A stretch of 64,000 bases of DNA from Methanobacteriota archaeon (GTDB lineage: Archaea; JAADCQ01; Methanopyri; Methanopyrales; Methanopyraceae), in assembly GCA_027064425.1 (NCBI GenBank), contig JAMOPO010000057.1, positions 124,001 through 188,000 on the forward strand. Direction: 5' to 3'. A program made the position numbers and the translations under genes. Positions 1 to 9,574 of this stretch are shown in pieces (the first letter of the stretch is position 1; each line of letters begins with the position of its first letter). The notes below the pieces were generated by a model. It was not told the origin of the DNA and did no database searches. It saw only the letters and a program-made list of their open reading frames with translations.

Positions 1-1
1 C

Positions 2-3000
2 GCGGGCGCGACCGTGGGAGAGCCCGTCGAGGTCGAGCGCGCGGAGGAGCGCGTGGCCAAGCGCGTGGAGCTGATGCCCACGGAGAAGGTCGTCGTGCCC
101 GTTCAGGCGGGTCTGAAGGAGGAGGTCGAGAAGGAGCTCACGAAGGAGCACGAGCGGGACGTGCTGAACAAGATCAAGGACTACATCCGCACCCAGGCCG
201 AGCGCGAGCCCATTCCCGCCACCCCGCGCGACGTGATCCCGCTCGAGATTCAGGGCAAGACGATCGCCGGCCACGTCCTCGTCAAGCTCCCCGACAGCGT
301 GCTCGTCGTGGGTGTCGAGCCCGAGGACGCCACGGTCATCGGGCCCAAGACCGAGGTTATCGTGAAGCCGTACTCCGAGGACCTGGCCAAGGCGGCCGAG
401 ATCCCGGACGTTACGTACGACGACATCGGCGGCCTCGACCGCGAGATCGAGCAGATCCGCGAGTACGTCGAGCTCCCGCTCAAGCGCCCGGAGCTGCTCA
501 AGGAGCTGGGCATCAAGCCCCCGAAGGGCGTGCTCCTGTACGGCCCGCCGGGCACGGGTAAGACCCTGCTGGCCAAGGCCGTCGCGAACGAGTGCGGGGC
601 CAAGTTCTACACGATCAACGGCCCGGAGATCATGAGCAAGTACTACGGTGAGAGCGAGGCCCGCATCCGCGAGATCTTCGAGGAGGCGCGGAAGAACGCG
701 CCCGCGATCATCTACATCGACGAGATCGACGCGATCGCGCCCAAGCGGGGCGAGACGGGAGAGGTCGAGCGCCGGGTCGTCGCGCAGCTCCTCACCCTGA
801 TGGACGGCCTCTCCGAGGACGAGCGCGTCGTCGTCCTCGCCTCGACCAACCGACCGGACGACATCGATCCCGCCCTGCGCCGGCCCGGCCGCTTCGACCG
901 GGAGATCGAGATCGGCGTCCCGGACAAGGAGGGGCGCAAGGAGATCCTTCAGATCCACACGCGGGACATGCCGCTCGCCGACGACGTGGACCTGGACAAG
1001 CTCGCCGAGCTCACGCACGGCTTCACGGGCGCCGACCTGGAGGCCCTGTGCAAGACCGCCGGCCTGAAGGCGCTGAGGCGGGCGATCCGCCGGCTGGGCG
1101 CTAAGCTCGCGGAGAAGGAGGAGAAGGAGGAGGCGGAGGAGGTCTCGGAGAAGGTCTCCGAGCTGTCCGACGAGGAGCTGATGGAGGTGCTGGAGAAGGG
1201 GCTGGACCGGGCCGAGATCCCGGAGGACAAGAAGCGGGCGCTGCGGCGCGTCCTCGAGGAGGCGGAGGAGGTCGAGGAGAAGGAGGAGATCGAGTACTCC
1301 GAGGCCCTGGACAAGGTGCTCGAGGCGGAGGAGGTCGAGATCAAGGAGGAGCTCAAGGTCACGATGGACGACTTCATGGAGGCGCTGAAGGAGATCGAGC
1401 CCTCGGCCCTGCGCGAGGTCATCGTCGAGGTGCCGGACGTGTCCTGGGACGACGTGGGCGGCCTCGAGGACGTCAAGCAGGAGCTGAAGGAGGCCGTGGA
1501 GTACCCGCTGAAGTACCCCGAGGTCTACGAGCGGCTCGGCACGCGCCCACCGCGCGGGATCCTGCTGTACGGCCCGCCGGGCACGGGTAAGACCCTCCTG
1601 GCCAAGGCCGTCGCGAACGAGTCCGACGCCAACTTCATCGCGGTTCGCGGTCCGGAAGTCCTCAGTAAGTGGGTGGGTGAGTCGATCCCTGGCGACGAGG
1701 TTGTTTGGGCGAAAGTTGACGGAGAGGCCAGGCTGGTGCCCATCGAGGAGCTCTACGAGCGGTGGAAGGAGGGCCAGGACATCAAGGTCGCCGCGTTGAC
1801 GGATGAAGGCATCGTCTGGTCACCGGTGGAACGGGTCGCCCGACACCGCCGCCGGACCGGTCTCGTGAAGATCGTCACACGCACAGGCCGGGAGGTCATC
1901 GTTACTGAGGATCACTCCGTATTCACGGTCCGAGACGGCAAGATCGTGGACGTACCGACCTCGGAGCTGTCCGAGGGAGACTGGATCGTCCTACCGGCGA
2001 GACTACCGGCAGGCGACTCAGACGAGATCGATGGCGTCAAGATCGACGAGGATCTAGCATTCCTGCTGGGACTGTACGTGGCTGAGGGCAGCCTGACGAA
2101 CCAGAGGAATGCCGTCAGGATCCACAACAAGGACCCGGAGGTGATCGAGGAGATCGACCGAATCGTGCGAGAGAAGGGGTGGGAGGGCAAGTACTACGAG
2201 AGCGACGGCAGCTACTGGATCAAGAGCTGGGAGTTCAGGCGACTGTGCGAGAAGCTGGGCACGAAAGCCAAGGAGAAGCGGCTCGGGCCGCTCCTGTCGC
2301 TGAAGCCCGAGCTGCTCGCCGCCGCACTGCGCGGATACTACACCGGCGACGGGTCATTCTCGGTGAAGTCGCACGGCCGGTCTGCGACCATCGAGGCGAG
2401 CACCGTGAGCAAGCGGCTGGCGGATGAGCTCCTAGTCGCGCTGCAGATCTTGGGCATCGTGGCTCGCAGGTACGAGTGCGATGACGGGAGGGGAGGCACG
2501 CGGTACCGCGTCATGATCACCAAGTCGGAGTACATCCGCAAGTTCGAGGAGAAGGTTGGGTTCCTGCAGTCTGAGAAAAACGAGCGTATCCGGAAGTTCC
2601 TGGAGGAGAGGAAGTGGACGAGGGGTCGCTCCGACGTCCCGACGGAGCTCGTAGGGAGCCCGTACGCCTACGTCGAGGTCGAGTACATCTCGGACCGGGT
2701 CGCCGCGAACGGTGGTCTCATGAAAGCGGAGCTCGAGCACCTGTACTTCGACAGAATCAAGGAGATCGTGCCGCTGGACCGCGACGACGAGTACGTCTAC
2801 GACGTCGTGGAGGTGAAGTTGGGCCACAACTTCGTCGGAGGCCAGGGCGTCCTGCTGCACAACTCGGAGAAGAAGATCCGCGAGATCTTCCAGAAGGCGC
2901 GGCAGACGGCCCCGTGCATCATCTTCTTCGACGAGATCGACGCGATCGCACCCAAGCGGGGCACGGAGGTGGGTGGGTCGCGGGTCACGGAGCGGATCGT

Positions 3001-3529
3001 GAACCAGCTCCTGACGGAGATGGACGGCATCGAGGCGACGGAGGACGTGTTCGTGATCGCGGCGACCAACCGGCCGGATATCCTGGACGAGGCCCTGCTG
3101 CGCCCGGGCCGGTTCGACCGCATCGTGTACGTGCCGCCGCCGGACGAGGAGGCGATGAAGGAGATCGTGAAGATTCACACGCGGGACATGCCGCTCGCCG
3201 ACGACGTCTCGATCGACGACATCGTGGAGATCCTGAAGCGCAGGGAGGAGGAGGAAGACGCCAAGTACTCCGGCGCAGACATCGAGGCGATCTGCATGGA
3301 GGCCGCGATGCTGGCCCTGCGGGAGGTCATCGACGAGCTGGAGCGGATCGAGGAGGAGGCCGAGTCGGAGAGGGAGCTGGAGGCGCGGAAGGAGGCGCTG
3401 CTGGAGGAGCTCAAGGTGGAGCGCCGGCACTTCGAGAAGGCGGCCGAGAAGGTGCCACCGTCGATCTCGCGGGAGCAGCTGGAGGAGTACGAGAAGCTGA
3501 AGGAGGAGTTCCAGCGGCTGGCGGGGTGA
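2..3529 (+). CDS. cdc48: Cdc48/VAT-type AAA+ ATPase with intein (5' end outside window)
   Basis: Two-ring AAA+ unfoldase (p97/VAT family) that extracts and unfolds proteins. The frame is open to the window edge and the visible part starts inside the N-domain, so the real start lies upstream. Numbering from the GTG at 14: D1 Walker A GPPGTGKT begins at residue 177 with Walker B IIYIDEID near 235; D2 Walker A begins at 520. D2 is split by an intein (residues 557-950), after which its Walker B IIFFDEID follows. A very acidic, charged insert of about 85 residues (roughly 365-450) separates D1 from D2 and is larger than usual for the family. The C-terminal tail is also charged. Splicing is needed to restore the WVGE-SEKK junction and therefore D2 function. 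Confidence 0.96.
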   Translation, partial: AGATVGEPVEVERAEERVAKRVELMPTEKVVVPVQAGLKEEVEKELTKEHERDVLNKIKDYIRTQAEREPIPATPRDVIPLEIQGKTIAGHVLVKLPDSVLVVGVEPEDATVIGPKTEVIVKPYSEDLAKAAEIPDVTYDDIGGLDREIEQIREYVELPLKRPELLKELGIKPPKGVLLYGPPGTGKTLLAKAVANECGAKFYTINGPEIMSKYYGESEARIREIFEEARKNAPAIIYIDEIDAIAPKRGETGEVERRVVAQLLTLMDGLSEDERVVVLASTNRPDDIDPALRRPGRFDREIEIGVPDKEGRKEILQIHTRDMPLADDVDLDKLAELTHGFTGADLEALCKTAGLKALRRAIRRLGAKLAEKEEKEEAEEVSEKVSELSDEELMEVLEKGLDRAEIPEDKKRALRRVLEEAEEVEEKEEIEYSEALDKVLEAEEVEIKEELKVTMDDFMEALKEIEPSALREVIVEVPDVSWDDVGGLEDVKQELKEAVEYPLKYPEVYERLGTRPPRGILLYGPPGTGKTLLAKAVANESDANFIAVRGPEVLSKWVGESIPGDEVVWAKVDGEARLVPIEELYERWKEGQDIKVAALTDEGIVWSPVERVARHRRRTGLVKIVTRTGREVIVTEDHSVFTVRDGKIVDVPTSELSEGDWIVLPARLPAGDSDEIDGVKIDEDLAFLLGLYVAEGSLTNQRNAVRIHNKDPEVIEEIDRIVREKGWEGKYYESDGSYWIKSWEFRRLCEKLGTKAKEKRLGPLLSLKPELLAAALRGYYTGDGSFSVKSHGRSATIEASTVSKRLADELLVALQILGIVARRYECDDGRGGTRYRVMITKSEYIRKFEEKVGFLQSEKNERIRKFLEERKWTRGRSDVPTELVGSPYAYVEVEYISDRVAANGGLMKAELEHLYFDRIKEIVPLDRDDEYVYDVVEVKLGHNFVGGQGVLLHNSEKKIREIFQKARQTAPCIIFFDEIDAIAPKRGTEVGGSRVTERIVNQLLTEMDGIEATEDVFVIAATNRPDILDEALLRPGRFDRIVYVPPPDEEAMKEIVKIHTRDMPLADDVSIDDIVEILKRREEEEDAKYSGADIEAICMEAAMLALREVIDELERIEEEAESERELEARKEALLEELKVERRHFEKAAEKVPPSISREQLEEYEKLKEEFQRLAG
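1682..2863 (+). mobile_element. Intein with LAGLIDADG homing endonuclease in Cdc48 D2
   Basis: In-frame 394-residue insertion between host residues WVGE and SEKK. It begins SIPGDEV, so the first nucleophile is Ser rather than the more common Cys. It ends VLLHN and is followed by Ser as the +1 nucleophile. A block-B-like TEDHSVF lies in the N-terminal splicing domain. Two dodecapeptide motifs are visible, LLGLYVAEG and LRGYYTGDG; both keep an acidic residue at the catalytic position, so the endonuclease may be active. The insertion lies between Walker A and Walker B of D2, a conserved site typical for intein homing. Confidence 0.95.
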
Positions 3530-3532
3530 ACC

Positions 3533-4003
3533 CTGCTCCTCCTAACCGATCACATGCTCCTACGCCTGTGCCGCTGGCTCCGCCTCCTCGGCTACCCCAC
3601 CCTCTCGGCGCACGAGATCGTCGACCCTAGGGAGGTGGAGGACGAGGACGAGGTCCTGCTAGAGTTCTGTCGGGAGCGGGACGCGCTGCTGATCACTCGA
3701 GACCGGGCCCTGGCGAGTCGAGCCCGGTCGCACTCCGTGCTGGTGCGGAGCGACGACGTGCCGGGGCAGCTCGCGGAGGTGCTCTCGAGGCTGGGTGACG
3801 AGCCCTACCTGGACCCGGACGAGTCCCGGTGCCCGGAGTGCAACGAGCCCGTGGAGCGCGTCAGGGCGGAGAACCCGGGCCCCTTCGAGGTCATGTGGCG
3901 GTGCCCTGAGTGCGGCAAAATGTACTGGGTGGGCGGGCAGTGGGAGGACATGGAGCGCGTTATTAGGGAGACCGAGCGGCGACTGAGGGGGTCCCCGGAG
4001 TGA
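3533..4003 (+). CDS. Mut7-C/PIN-like RNase domain with zinc ribbon; proposed CTG start
   Basis: Predicted ribonuclease of the Mut7-C (DUF82) family: a PIN-like fold followed by a zinc ribbon with CPEC near residue 100 and CPEC about 25 residues later. The family begins with a strand and an Asp just before the ML-RLxRWLRLLGY block. Here the matching residues LLLLTDHML lie upstream of the first ATG (3554), which would remove the strand and that Asp. The only upstream options between the Cdc48 stop (3527-3529) and 3554 are non-standard; CTG at 3533, next to GGGGTGA, restores the full fold (156 aa). The gene sits 3 nt after cdc48 and overlaps the next gene through GTGA. The start is inference; the family call is firm. 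Confidence 0.82.
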   Translation: MLLLTDHMLLRLCRWLRLLGYPTLSAHEIVDPREVEDEDEVLLEFCRERDALLITRDRALASRARSHSVLVRSDDVPGQLAEVLSRLGDEPYLDPDESRCPECNEPVERVRAENPGPFEVMWRCPECGKMYWVGGQWEDMERVIRETERRLRGSPE

Positions 4004-4617
4004 CCAAGCTGTCGCTGGAGGAGGGGGAGTTCCTGGTCCGGCTGGCCCGGGACGCGATCGTCGAGTACCTGAAGTCCCGGGAGAAGATCGAACGGGAGCC
4101 GCCGTCGGACCGGCTGAAGGAGGAGCGTGGCGTCTTCGTCACGCTGAAAAAGCACCCGAGCGACGAGCTGCGCGGCTGCATCGGGTTCCCGGAGCCCGTG
4201 GAGCCGCTCGTTAAGGCGACGGTGGAGGCCGCGATCAGCGCGGCGACGAACGACCCGCGGTTCCCACCGATGCGGGATCCGGAGGAGATGAAGGAAGTGC
4301 GGGTGGAGGTCAGCGTGCTCACGCCGCCCAAGCGGTTGGAGGTGGATGATCCGAAGGAGTACCTGGAGCGCATCGAGATCGGTCGACACGGTATCATCGT
4401 ACGGCGGGGGGCGAACTCCGGGCTGCTGCTGCCTCAGGTGCCGGTGGAGGAGGGCTGGGACGAGATGGAGTTCCTCTCGCACGCCTGCCTGAAGGCCGGG
4501 CTCCCGCCGGACGCGTGGTGCTCTTCGGACTGCGAGGTCTACGTGTTCGAGGCGCAGGTGTTCGAGGAGGAGGAGCCCGAGGGGGAGGTTCGGGAGAAGG
4601 AGTTAACGGAGGAGTAA
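4000..4617 (+). CDS. AMMECR1-domain protein
   Basis: A 205-residue member of the AMMECR1 family, conserved in archaea and eukaryotes with no settled biochemical role. The diagnostic LRGCIG motif lies near residue 60, and the FVTL strand and AATNDPRFPP block are also present. The GTG start at 4000 overlaps the stop of the preceding gene as GTGA, which indicates translational coupling. The C-terminal 20 residues are almost all charged. The 3' end overlaps the convergent PIG-L gene by 15 nt. Confidence 0.88.
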   Translation: MTKLSLEEGEFLVRLARDAIVEYLKSREKIEREPPSDRLKEERGVFVTLKKHPSDELRGCIGFPEPVEPLVKATVEAAISAATNDPRFPPMRDPEEMKEVRVEVSVLTPPKRLEVDDPKEYLERIEIGRHGIIVRRGANSGLLLPQVPVEEGWDEMEFLSHACLKAGLPPDAWCSSDCEVYVFEAQVFEEEEPEGEVREKELTEE

Positions 4618-5220
4618 GCCCTCGCGCAGGCGGAAGGCTTCGAAGGCTTCCGCGTGCTTCACGCCGATCTTCGCGCCCCAGTACCCGGCGGTCCGCAGCA
4701 CGTGGTCCTCGCTGATTGCGCCGCGGCGGATCTGGGACTCGTGCGCCCGGACGGCCTCCAGCTTCTCCTCGATCACGTCGGAGATGTCCACGTACAGGAC
4801 GGGGTTGAACTCGGTGGTGGAGGGCCCCTCGCCCATCAGGACGCTGATCTCCGGGAACTTGCTCACCGCGGCCGTGACCAACCGGTAGGTGCGTCGGTGG
4901 TCCTGGTGGGTGTCCCGGGGCGAGTGGGTGAAGACCAGCTCGGGCCTGTACTCCCGCAGGTACTCGCGCAGGACGTCGATGCTCTCCGGGTCTACGGTGA
5001 TTCTGCCGTCCTCGTGGTCCAGGAACACGACCTCCTCCACGCCCAGTATCTCGGCCCCGCGGCGGGCCTCCTTCTCCCGGACCTCGGCCCGACCCCCGTT
5101 ATCCCCCCGGCTGAGTATGATCTCGAGGATCTCGTGACCCTGGAGGGCGAGCTTGCGGATCGTACCGCCGCAGTGAACCTCCATGTCATCGGGGTGCGCG
5201 AAGACCGCGAGGACTCTCAA
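4603..5220 (-). CDS. PIG-L/LmbE family N-deacetylase
   Basis: A 205-residue zinc-dependent deacetylase of the PIG-L/LmbE type, acting on N-acetylglucosaminyl lipids or small-molecule glycosides. The metal site is visible as AHPDD near the N-terminus and HQDH about 100 residues later. I chose the TTG start at 5220 because it begins exactly at the conserved LRVLAVFAHPDD strand, follows a GGAGGGGGA ribosome site and overlaps the upstream stop as TTGA. Coupling to a GT2 glycosyltransferase suggests a shared role in building a glycolipid or surface glycan. Confidence 0.87.
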   Translation of the reverse strand: MRVLAVFAHPDDMEVHCGGTIRKLALQGHEILEIILSRGDNGGRAEVREKEARRGAEILGVEEVVFLDHEDGRITVDPESIDVLREYLREYRPELVFTHSPRDTHQDHRRTYRLVTAAVSKFPEISVLMGEGPSTTEFNPVLYVDISDVIEEKLEAVRAHESQIRRGAISEDHVLRTAGYWGAKIGVKHAEAFEAFRLREGLLLR

Positions 5221-6236
5221 CCGGCGTCCCCCTCCGACGCGCGGGCGGTTCGGTACCAAACGTTGCCGCGCAGCGCCAGCCAGAGGAGACCGCACACGGC
5301 CGCCACCTCCAGGAAAAAGGTCCAGAGGAACTGGAGCGGGATCGCGAGCAGGGCCCAGGCCGGGCCGCGCCTCTCGAGGCAGTACCTGGCGGCCGTCAGC
5401 GCGTAGATGAGTCGGCCGGTCACGGAGACGAGGATCACCTTGGGGTGGACGAGGGGCAGCACGTACGTCGTGAGCATGGAGGCGAGAAGGGAGCTGAGGA
5501 CGAAGGTGGAGAACGCTATCCCGGGGACGTTCCCAACGGACAGGGCCCGGGCAGTCGCTTGATACATTCCCGCCCACCACCTAGCCTGCTGGAGCAGGTT
5601 TTGCCGGAGACCGGCGGGATCGTCCATCCAGACCTCCAGCCCGGGCCGGTACAGGAATCCGGCCTCACCCCACTCGTGGGTGAGTCCGAGGGTGACGTCC
5701 TCGGCCAGGTTCTCCGGCAGCCCGTTCTCCCGCAGGAACTCGGTCCGGAACAGGGCGCCCGTGGTGTAGGCGGGGGCGGACCCGACCACGCGGCCCCAGA
5801 ACTTGATCCCGCCGCCGATCACGTCGAACTGGAGGGCGACCATCAACCCGACCAGGCTCTCGCCACGGTAGCGGATCTTCCCGAACGCGAGGTTCCCACC
5901 GCTTCGGGAGAGGGCGGACAGCAGCCTCCGCACGTAGTCGCGCGAGCCGAGCTCGTCGCCCGCGTCCAGCAGGAGGATCCACTCGGTCGGCACCTCGGCC
6001 TCGCGCAGGGCGGCGTTGACCGTTTCCCCCTTGACGTGACCGCCCGCGAGGACGACCTCCACCCGCTCGTCGTCCGAGAACCGGTCTCGGAACCGCTCGA
6101 AGTCGCGGCGGGACCCGGCCGCGATGATGACCTTCTTGACCCTCACCCCTCGCTGCCGGAGGACGGACCTCAGCGGGCGCTCCACGGCCTCGACCGGCTC
6201 GAACTTGGCGGGGATCAGCAGCGTGATCTCGGCCAA
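5217..6236 (-). CDS. Membrane GT2 family glycosyltransferase
   Basis: A 339-residue processive-type family 2 glycosyltransferase. The N-terminal GT-A domain shows LLIPA at the first strand, a DAGDE acidic motif near residue 95, an ED dyad near residue 185 and QQARWW near 220, which resembles the QxxRW motif of cellulose/hyaluronan-synthase-like enzymes. The C-terminal third has three or four hydrophobic segments. Start TTG 6236 follows AGGAGG. It is coupled to the downstream PIG-L deacetylase (TTGA), so the two probably act on the same membrane glycan. Confidence 0.85.
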   Translation of the reverse strand: MAEITLLIPAKFEPVEAVERPLRSVLRQRGVRVKKVIIAAGSRRDFERFRDRFSDDERVEVVLAGGHVKGETVNAALREAEVPTEWILLLDAGDELGSRDYVRRLLSALSRSGGNLAFGKIRYRGESLVGLMVALQFDVIGGGIKFWGRVVGSAPAYTTGALFRTEFLRENGLPENLAEDVTLGLTHEWGEAGFLYRPGLEVWMDDPAGLRQNLLQQARWWAGMYQATARALSVGNVPGIAFSTFVLSSLLASMLTTYVLPLVHPKVILVSVTGRLIYALTAARYCLERRGPAWALLAIPLQFLWTFFLEVAAVCGLLWLALRGNVWYRTARASEGDAG

Positions 6237-6254
6237 GCGGGCCTCCTGCCCCGG

Positions 6255-7349
6255 CTAGTACTCCCGGCACATGTCCAGGAACTCGTCGAACAGCCACCGC
6301 GTGTCCCAGGGACCCGGGTTAGCCTCCGGGTGGAACTGGACCGAGAACGCGGGCGCGTCCGTGTGCACGACGCCCTCCACGGTCCCGTCGTTCACGTTCA
6401 CCCACCGTACCTCCAGCGGCGTGTCCTCCAGGCTCTCGGGGTCCAGCGCGAACCCGTGGTTCTGCGCGGTGATGTACACCCGGCCGTCCCTCAGGTCCTT
6501 CACCGGCTGGTTGGCGCCCCGGTGCCCGAACTTCATCTTGAACGTACGACCGCCCTCAGCCAGTCCGAGGATCTGGTTCCCGAGGCAGATCCCCATCAGG
6601 GGGACCTCGCCGACCAGCTCGCGGACCGTCTCGATCGTCTCCCTCACACGCTTCGGGTCTCCGGGCCCGTTGGACACGAGCACCCCGTCCGGGTCTAGGT
6701 CCAGGATCTCCTCCGCCGGCGTGTCGTACGGGACCACGAGCACGCCGGCGCCACGCTTGGCCAGCTCCCGCAGGATGCCCCGCTTCACCCCGCAGTCGAT
6801 GACCACCACCTCGGGCTCTCCCTCGGAGAACCGGTAGGGCTCCTCCGTGGAGACCTTGGGCACCAGGTCGAGCTCGGAGATGTGAGGCACCTGGCGCACC
6901 TTCTCCATCAGCTCCTCCCGGCTGGGCGGATCGTCCGGTTCGTAGGGAACGAGCACGCCGCGCATGGCGCCCTCCGTCCGGATCCGGCGCGTGAGCATCC
7001 GGGTGTCGACGCCGGCCAGCCCGGGGACGCCGTTCTCCTCCAGGAACTCGTCGAGCGTTTTCTCAGCCTTCGGGTGGATGGGCCCGTCGTGGAGGTACCG
7101 GACCACGAACCCCTCGACCTGCACCCGGTCGGACTCGCCTACCTCGGAGATGACCCCGTAGTTTCCCTGCATGGGCGCGGTCATGATGAGTATTTGACCC
7201 TTATATGAGGGGTCCGTGAGCGCCTCCTGGAACCCCGTGTGCGAAGTGTTGAAGACCACCTCTCCCTCGACCTCCCGGGGGCAGCCGAAGAGCTCCCCGT
7301 GCACCACCGTCCCGTCCTCGAGCGCCAGGGCCGCCCGCAAGTCAGCCAC
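6255..7349 (-). CDS. carA: Carbamoyl-phosphate synthase small (glutaminase) subunit
   Basis: A 364-residue glutamine amidotransferase subunit that supplies ammonia for carbamoyl phosphate in pyrimidine and arginine synthesis. The N-terminal CarA domain shows FNTSHTGFQEALTDPSY and the C-terminal class I glutaminase shows the nucleophile in GICLGNQ and the His-Glu pair in QFHPE. GTG 7349 gives a normal family length. The large subunit is not in this window. It is divergent from the HisA-like gene, with only 50 nt between the two starts. Confidence 0.95.
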   Translation of the reverse strand: MADLRAALALEDGTVVHGELFGCPREVEGEVVFNTSHTGFQEALTDPSYKGQILIMTAPMQGNYGVISEVGESDRVQVEGFVVRYLHDGPIHPKAEKTLDEFLEENGVPGLAGVDTRMLTRRIRTEGAMRGVLVPYEPDDPPSREELMEKVRQVPHISELDLVPKVSTEEPYRFSEGEPEVVVIDCGVKRGILRELAKRGAGVLVVPYDTPAEEILDLDPDGVLVSNGPGDPKRVRETIETVRELVGEVPLMGICLGNQILGLAEGGRTFKMKFGHRGANQPVKDLRDGRVYITAQNHGFALDPESLEDTPLEVRWVNVNDGTVEGVVHTDAPAFSVQFHPEANPGPWDTRWLFDEFLDMCREY

Positions 7350-7399
7350 CCCAGTCCCGCCGGATCGCCGGAGTAAAAGTCTCCTCGGGGTGCCCCACG

Positions 7400-8767
7400 T
7401 TGCTGGAGGGACTGAGGGCGACGCTGAGGAGGGTCTCGGACGCGCGGTTGGAGTCCCTGCTGGGCAAGGACGAGCTGGACTTCCAGGTGTTCGTGAAGGG
7501 CGCCATCGGCGCACTGCGCGACGGGATCCGGCGGCTTGCGGGCCTGAACCCGGAGGCGGCGGCCGGATACGCCGCCGCGAGGCGCGGGTACCGGACGGAG
7601 ACGCTGAGGGAGCTCACCCGGGCCGTGGAAGGCAGGGCGGAGCACCTGGCGGTTCGCGCCCTGCAGCTGTACAAGGCGGCCTGCTGGGACGTTCTCGAGG
7701 ATTCGGAGGAGATCATGGGGGTGGGCGTCGCCGTCGACCTCCGAGAGGGTCGGGTGGTCGTCCGCAAGAGCCCCAAGGAGCGGGAGTACGAGCCGATCTC
7801 GAAGGCTTACGACCTGCCGGACGACCCGCACGAGCTGGTGACGGAGCTCGTCGACCGGTACGACCTTGATTTTATCTACGTGGCGGACCTGGACGCGATT
7901 CTGGACGGGGAGCCCGGTTCGGACCTGGAGTTCCTGGAGTCCGTCGAGGTACCCGCGTTCGTCGACACGGGGCGCTGCGACGTGGAGCTACCCTCCAACG
8001 CCCGGCGCATCCTGCCTACGGAGTGCTACGACGATGCCGAGGACTACCTCGAGGATCTGGAAACGCTTGAGGACGCCGTCGCGGGCCTGGACCTCGACGG
8101 GTCCAAGGTGATGGGCCCGTGGGAGCGGGTGGGGGAGTTCCTGGACGACGTCGTGGAGCTCGTTTGCAGCCGGCGGCCGGGAGCCGTGGTGGTGGACGTC
8201 GGGGCCGTCGGATCGGGCGAGGGGCCGCCGTTCGAGGCCGGCGCGTCCGTGGGCATGTACTGCGACGCGATCATAGGTGGAGGCGTCGGGTGCCTGAAGC
8301 ACCTGGAGCTGGCGCTCGGGACCCCGGGCGTGGTGGGAGTTATCGTCGGCACGCTCCTGTTCGAGGGGGTGAATCCCATGAAGCTGGAGGAGGCCAAGAA
8401 GCGTGGGAGGGAGCTTCGGGTGCACCACATGGGGCTGGAGGAGGAGTACCTGGAGCTCATCAAGGAGGGCAAGAAGACGGTGGAGGGGCGGGTGAAGGAC
8501 GACAAGCGCGTGAGGATCAAGCCCGGTGATAAGATCCTGTTCAACCGGCGGCTCCTGGTCGAGGTCGTGGACGTGCGGGAGTACGACTCGTTCGAGGAGA
8601 TGCTCCGGGAGGAGGGTCTCGAGAACGTCCTCCCGAACGTGGACTCCATCGAGGAGGGCGTGGAGGTGTACCGGAAGTTCTACTCCAGCGGTAAGGAGAA
8701 GATGTTCGGGGTCCTCGCCATCGAGATCCGGCCGCTGATGGACCTGTTCGAGGACATCTGCGACTGA
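7400..8767 (+). CDS. Three-part protein: helical N-domain, HisA-like barrel, ASCH domain
   Basis: A 455-residue open frame with three regions. Residues 1-105 are helical and unrecognised. Residues about 106-330 resemble the HisA-related barrel (COG1411 type): VAVDLREGRVV, then YVADLDAI, then GVGCLKHLELAL and the terminal barrel strand. Residues about 335-455 form an ASCH/PUA-like RNA-binding domain beginning HHMGLEEEYLELIKEGKK. The TTG start at 7400 follows GGGGTG. Two in-frame internal ATGs also have good ribosome sites: 7715 (GGAGGA upstream), exactly at the barrel start, and 8378 (GGGGGTGA upstream), near the ASCH start. The function of the fusion is unknown. Confidence 0.72.
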   Translation: MLEGLRATLRRVSDARLESLLGKDELDFQVFVKGAIGALRDGIRRLAGLNPEAAAGYAAARRGYRTETLRELTRAVEGRAEHLAVRALQLYKAACWDVLEDSEEIMGVGVAVDLREGRVVVRKSPKEREYEPISKAYDLPDDPHELVTELVDRYDLDFIYVADLDAILDGEPGSDLEFLESVEVPAFVDTGRCDVELPSNARRILPTECYDDAEDYLEDLETLEDAVAGLDLDGSKVMGPWERVGEFLDDVVELVCSRRPGAVVVDVGAVGSGEGPPFEAGASVGMYCDAIIGGGVGCLKHLELALGTPGVVGVIVGTLLFEGVNPMKLEEAKKRGRELRVHHMGLEEEYLELIKEGKKTVEGRVKDDKRVRIKPGDKILFNRRLLVEVVDVREYDSFEEMLREEGLENVLPNVDSIEEGVEVYRKFYSSGKEKMFGVLAIEIRPLMDLFEDICD

Positions 8768-9568
8768 TCACTCCAGGATGGGACCCTCCGGGCTCGGGAT
8801 GAACCCGATGCGCTCCAGGAACTTGTCGTCGTACACCAGCTCAATCTCGGTGCCGCCCAGGTAGGGACCCACCCGGTGCAGGACGCCGGGGGCGTCGGTA
8901 TCCTCGTCGAGCACCACCTCGTTCTCCAGGAGCCCCCACCGCTCGATCCGGATGACGCGGCGACCGAAACCGGCCTTGTTCAGCGCTCGCTGGAGTCGTT
9001 TCCGAGTGATTCCGGAGACGATCATCCGGTCGTACGGGTCGGCGGCCATCTCGAGCAGGTACTCTACTTGCTCGTCCGTCAGCTTGGCCTCGATCTCCCC
9101 CTTCTCCTCGTCCACCTCCACGATCTCTACCTCGAGTGGTAAGTTCTCGACGAAGCCGAAACTGCGGCCGATATCCCGAACCGAGGCCTTCTCACCGTCG
9201 AGCAGCTGCTCCCTCAGTCGGTACAGCGGGATCAGCGCGTCGACCACCTTAGGACCCACCACCCCGATGTCCACGTAGACGCCGTACCCGACCTTGTAGA
9301 GGTCGATGATCTTTCCATAAATCACGTCGCCGGGCACCAGGTCGAACAGCGACCTGACGGTGTCGAACTCCTCGATCAACCGCTCCGCCGCCTCCTCCGC
9401 GTCGGGTCCGCGGAGCTTCAGGGTCGCCCACGAGCGGAAGTTCTTCTTCACCTCCTCGATCCTCACCTCGAGGTCGCTCAGTAGCTGCCTGACCTGAGTC
9501 AGCAGCGACTCCTCGGCCCCGCCGTCCCGGTACAGCTTTTCCAGTATCGTAACGTGGACCACCGGCAC
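8768..9568 (-). CDS. S1-like domain archaeal protein (resembles DUF2110)
   Basis: A 266-residue archaeal protein. Around residues 75-125 it has an S1/OB-like strand pattern, GDVIYGKIIDLYKVGYGVYVDIG, given here only in part as the family cue, suggesting RNA binding. The rest matches what I recall of DUF2110. GTG 9568 follows GGTGAG. It is the last gene of a minus-strand run (PurL, deacetylase-like, TFE, HD protein, this gene), and its stop directly abuts the stop of the convergent HisA-like gene. A general link to RNA or transcription is inference. Confidence 0.6.
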   Translation of the reverse strand: MPVVHVTILEKLYRDGGAEESLLTQVRQLLSDLEVRIEEVKKNFRSWATLKLRGPDAEEAAERLIEEFDTVRSLFDLVPGDVIYGKIIDLYKVGYGVYVDIGVVGPKVVDALIPLYRLREQLLDGEKASVRDIGRSFGFVENLPLEVEIVEVDEEKGEIEAKLTDEQVEYLLEMAADPYDRMIVSGITRKRLQRALNKAGFGRRVIRIERWGLLENEVVLDEDTDAPGVLHRVGPYLGGTEIELVYDDKFLERIGFIPSPEGPILE

Positions 9569-9574
9569 GGCCGC

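Noticed and set aside
3527-3556. Read-through of the cdc48 TGA (for example as selenocysteine) to fuse it to the in-frame Mut7-C gene
   Set aside because: The frames do match, but the downstream gene has its own ribosome site formed by GGGGTGA, no selenocysteine context is visible, and the two proteins are separate families elsewhere. A CTG start explains the data more simply.
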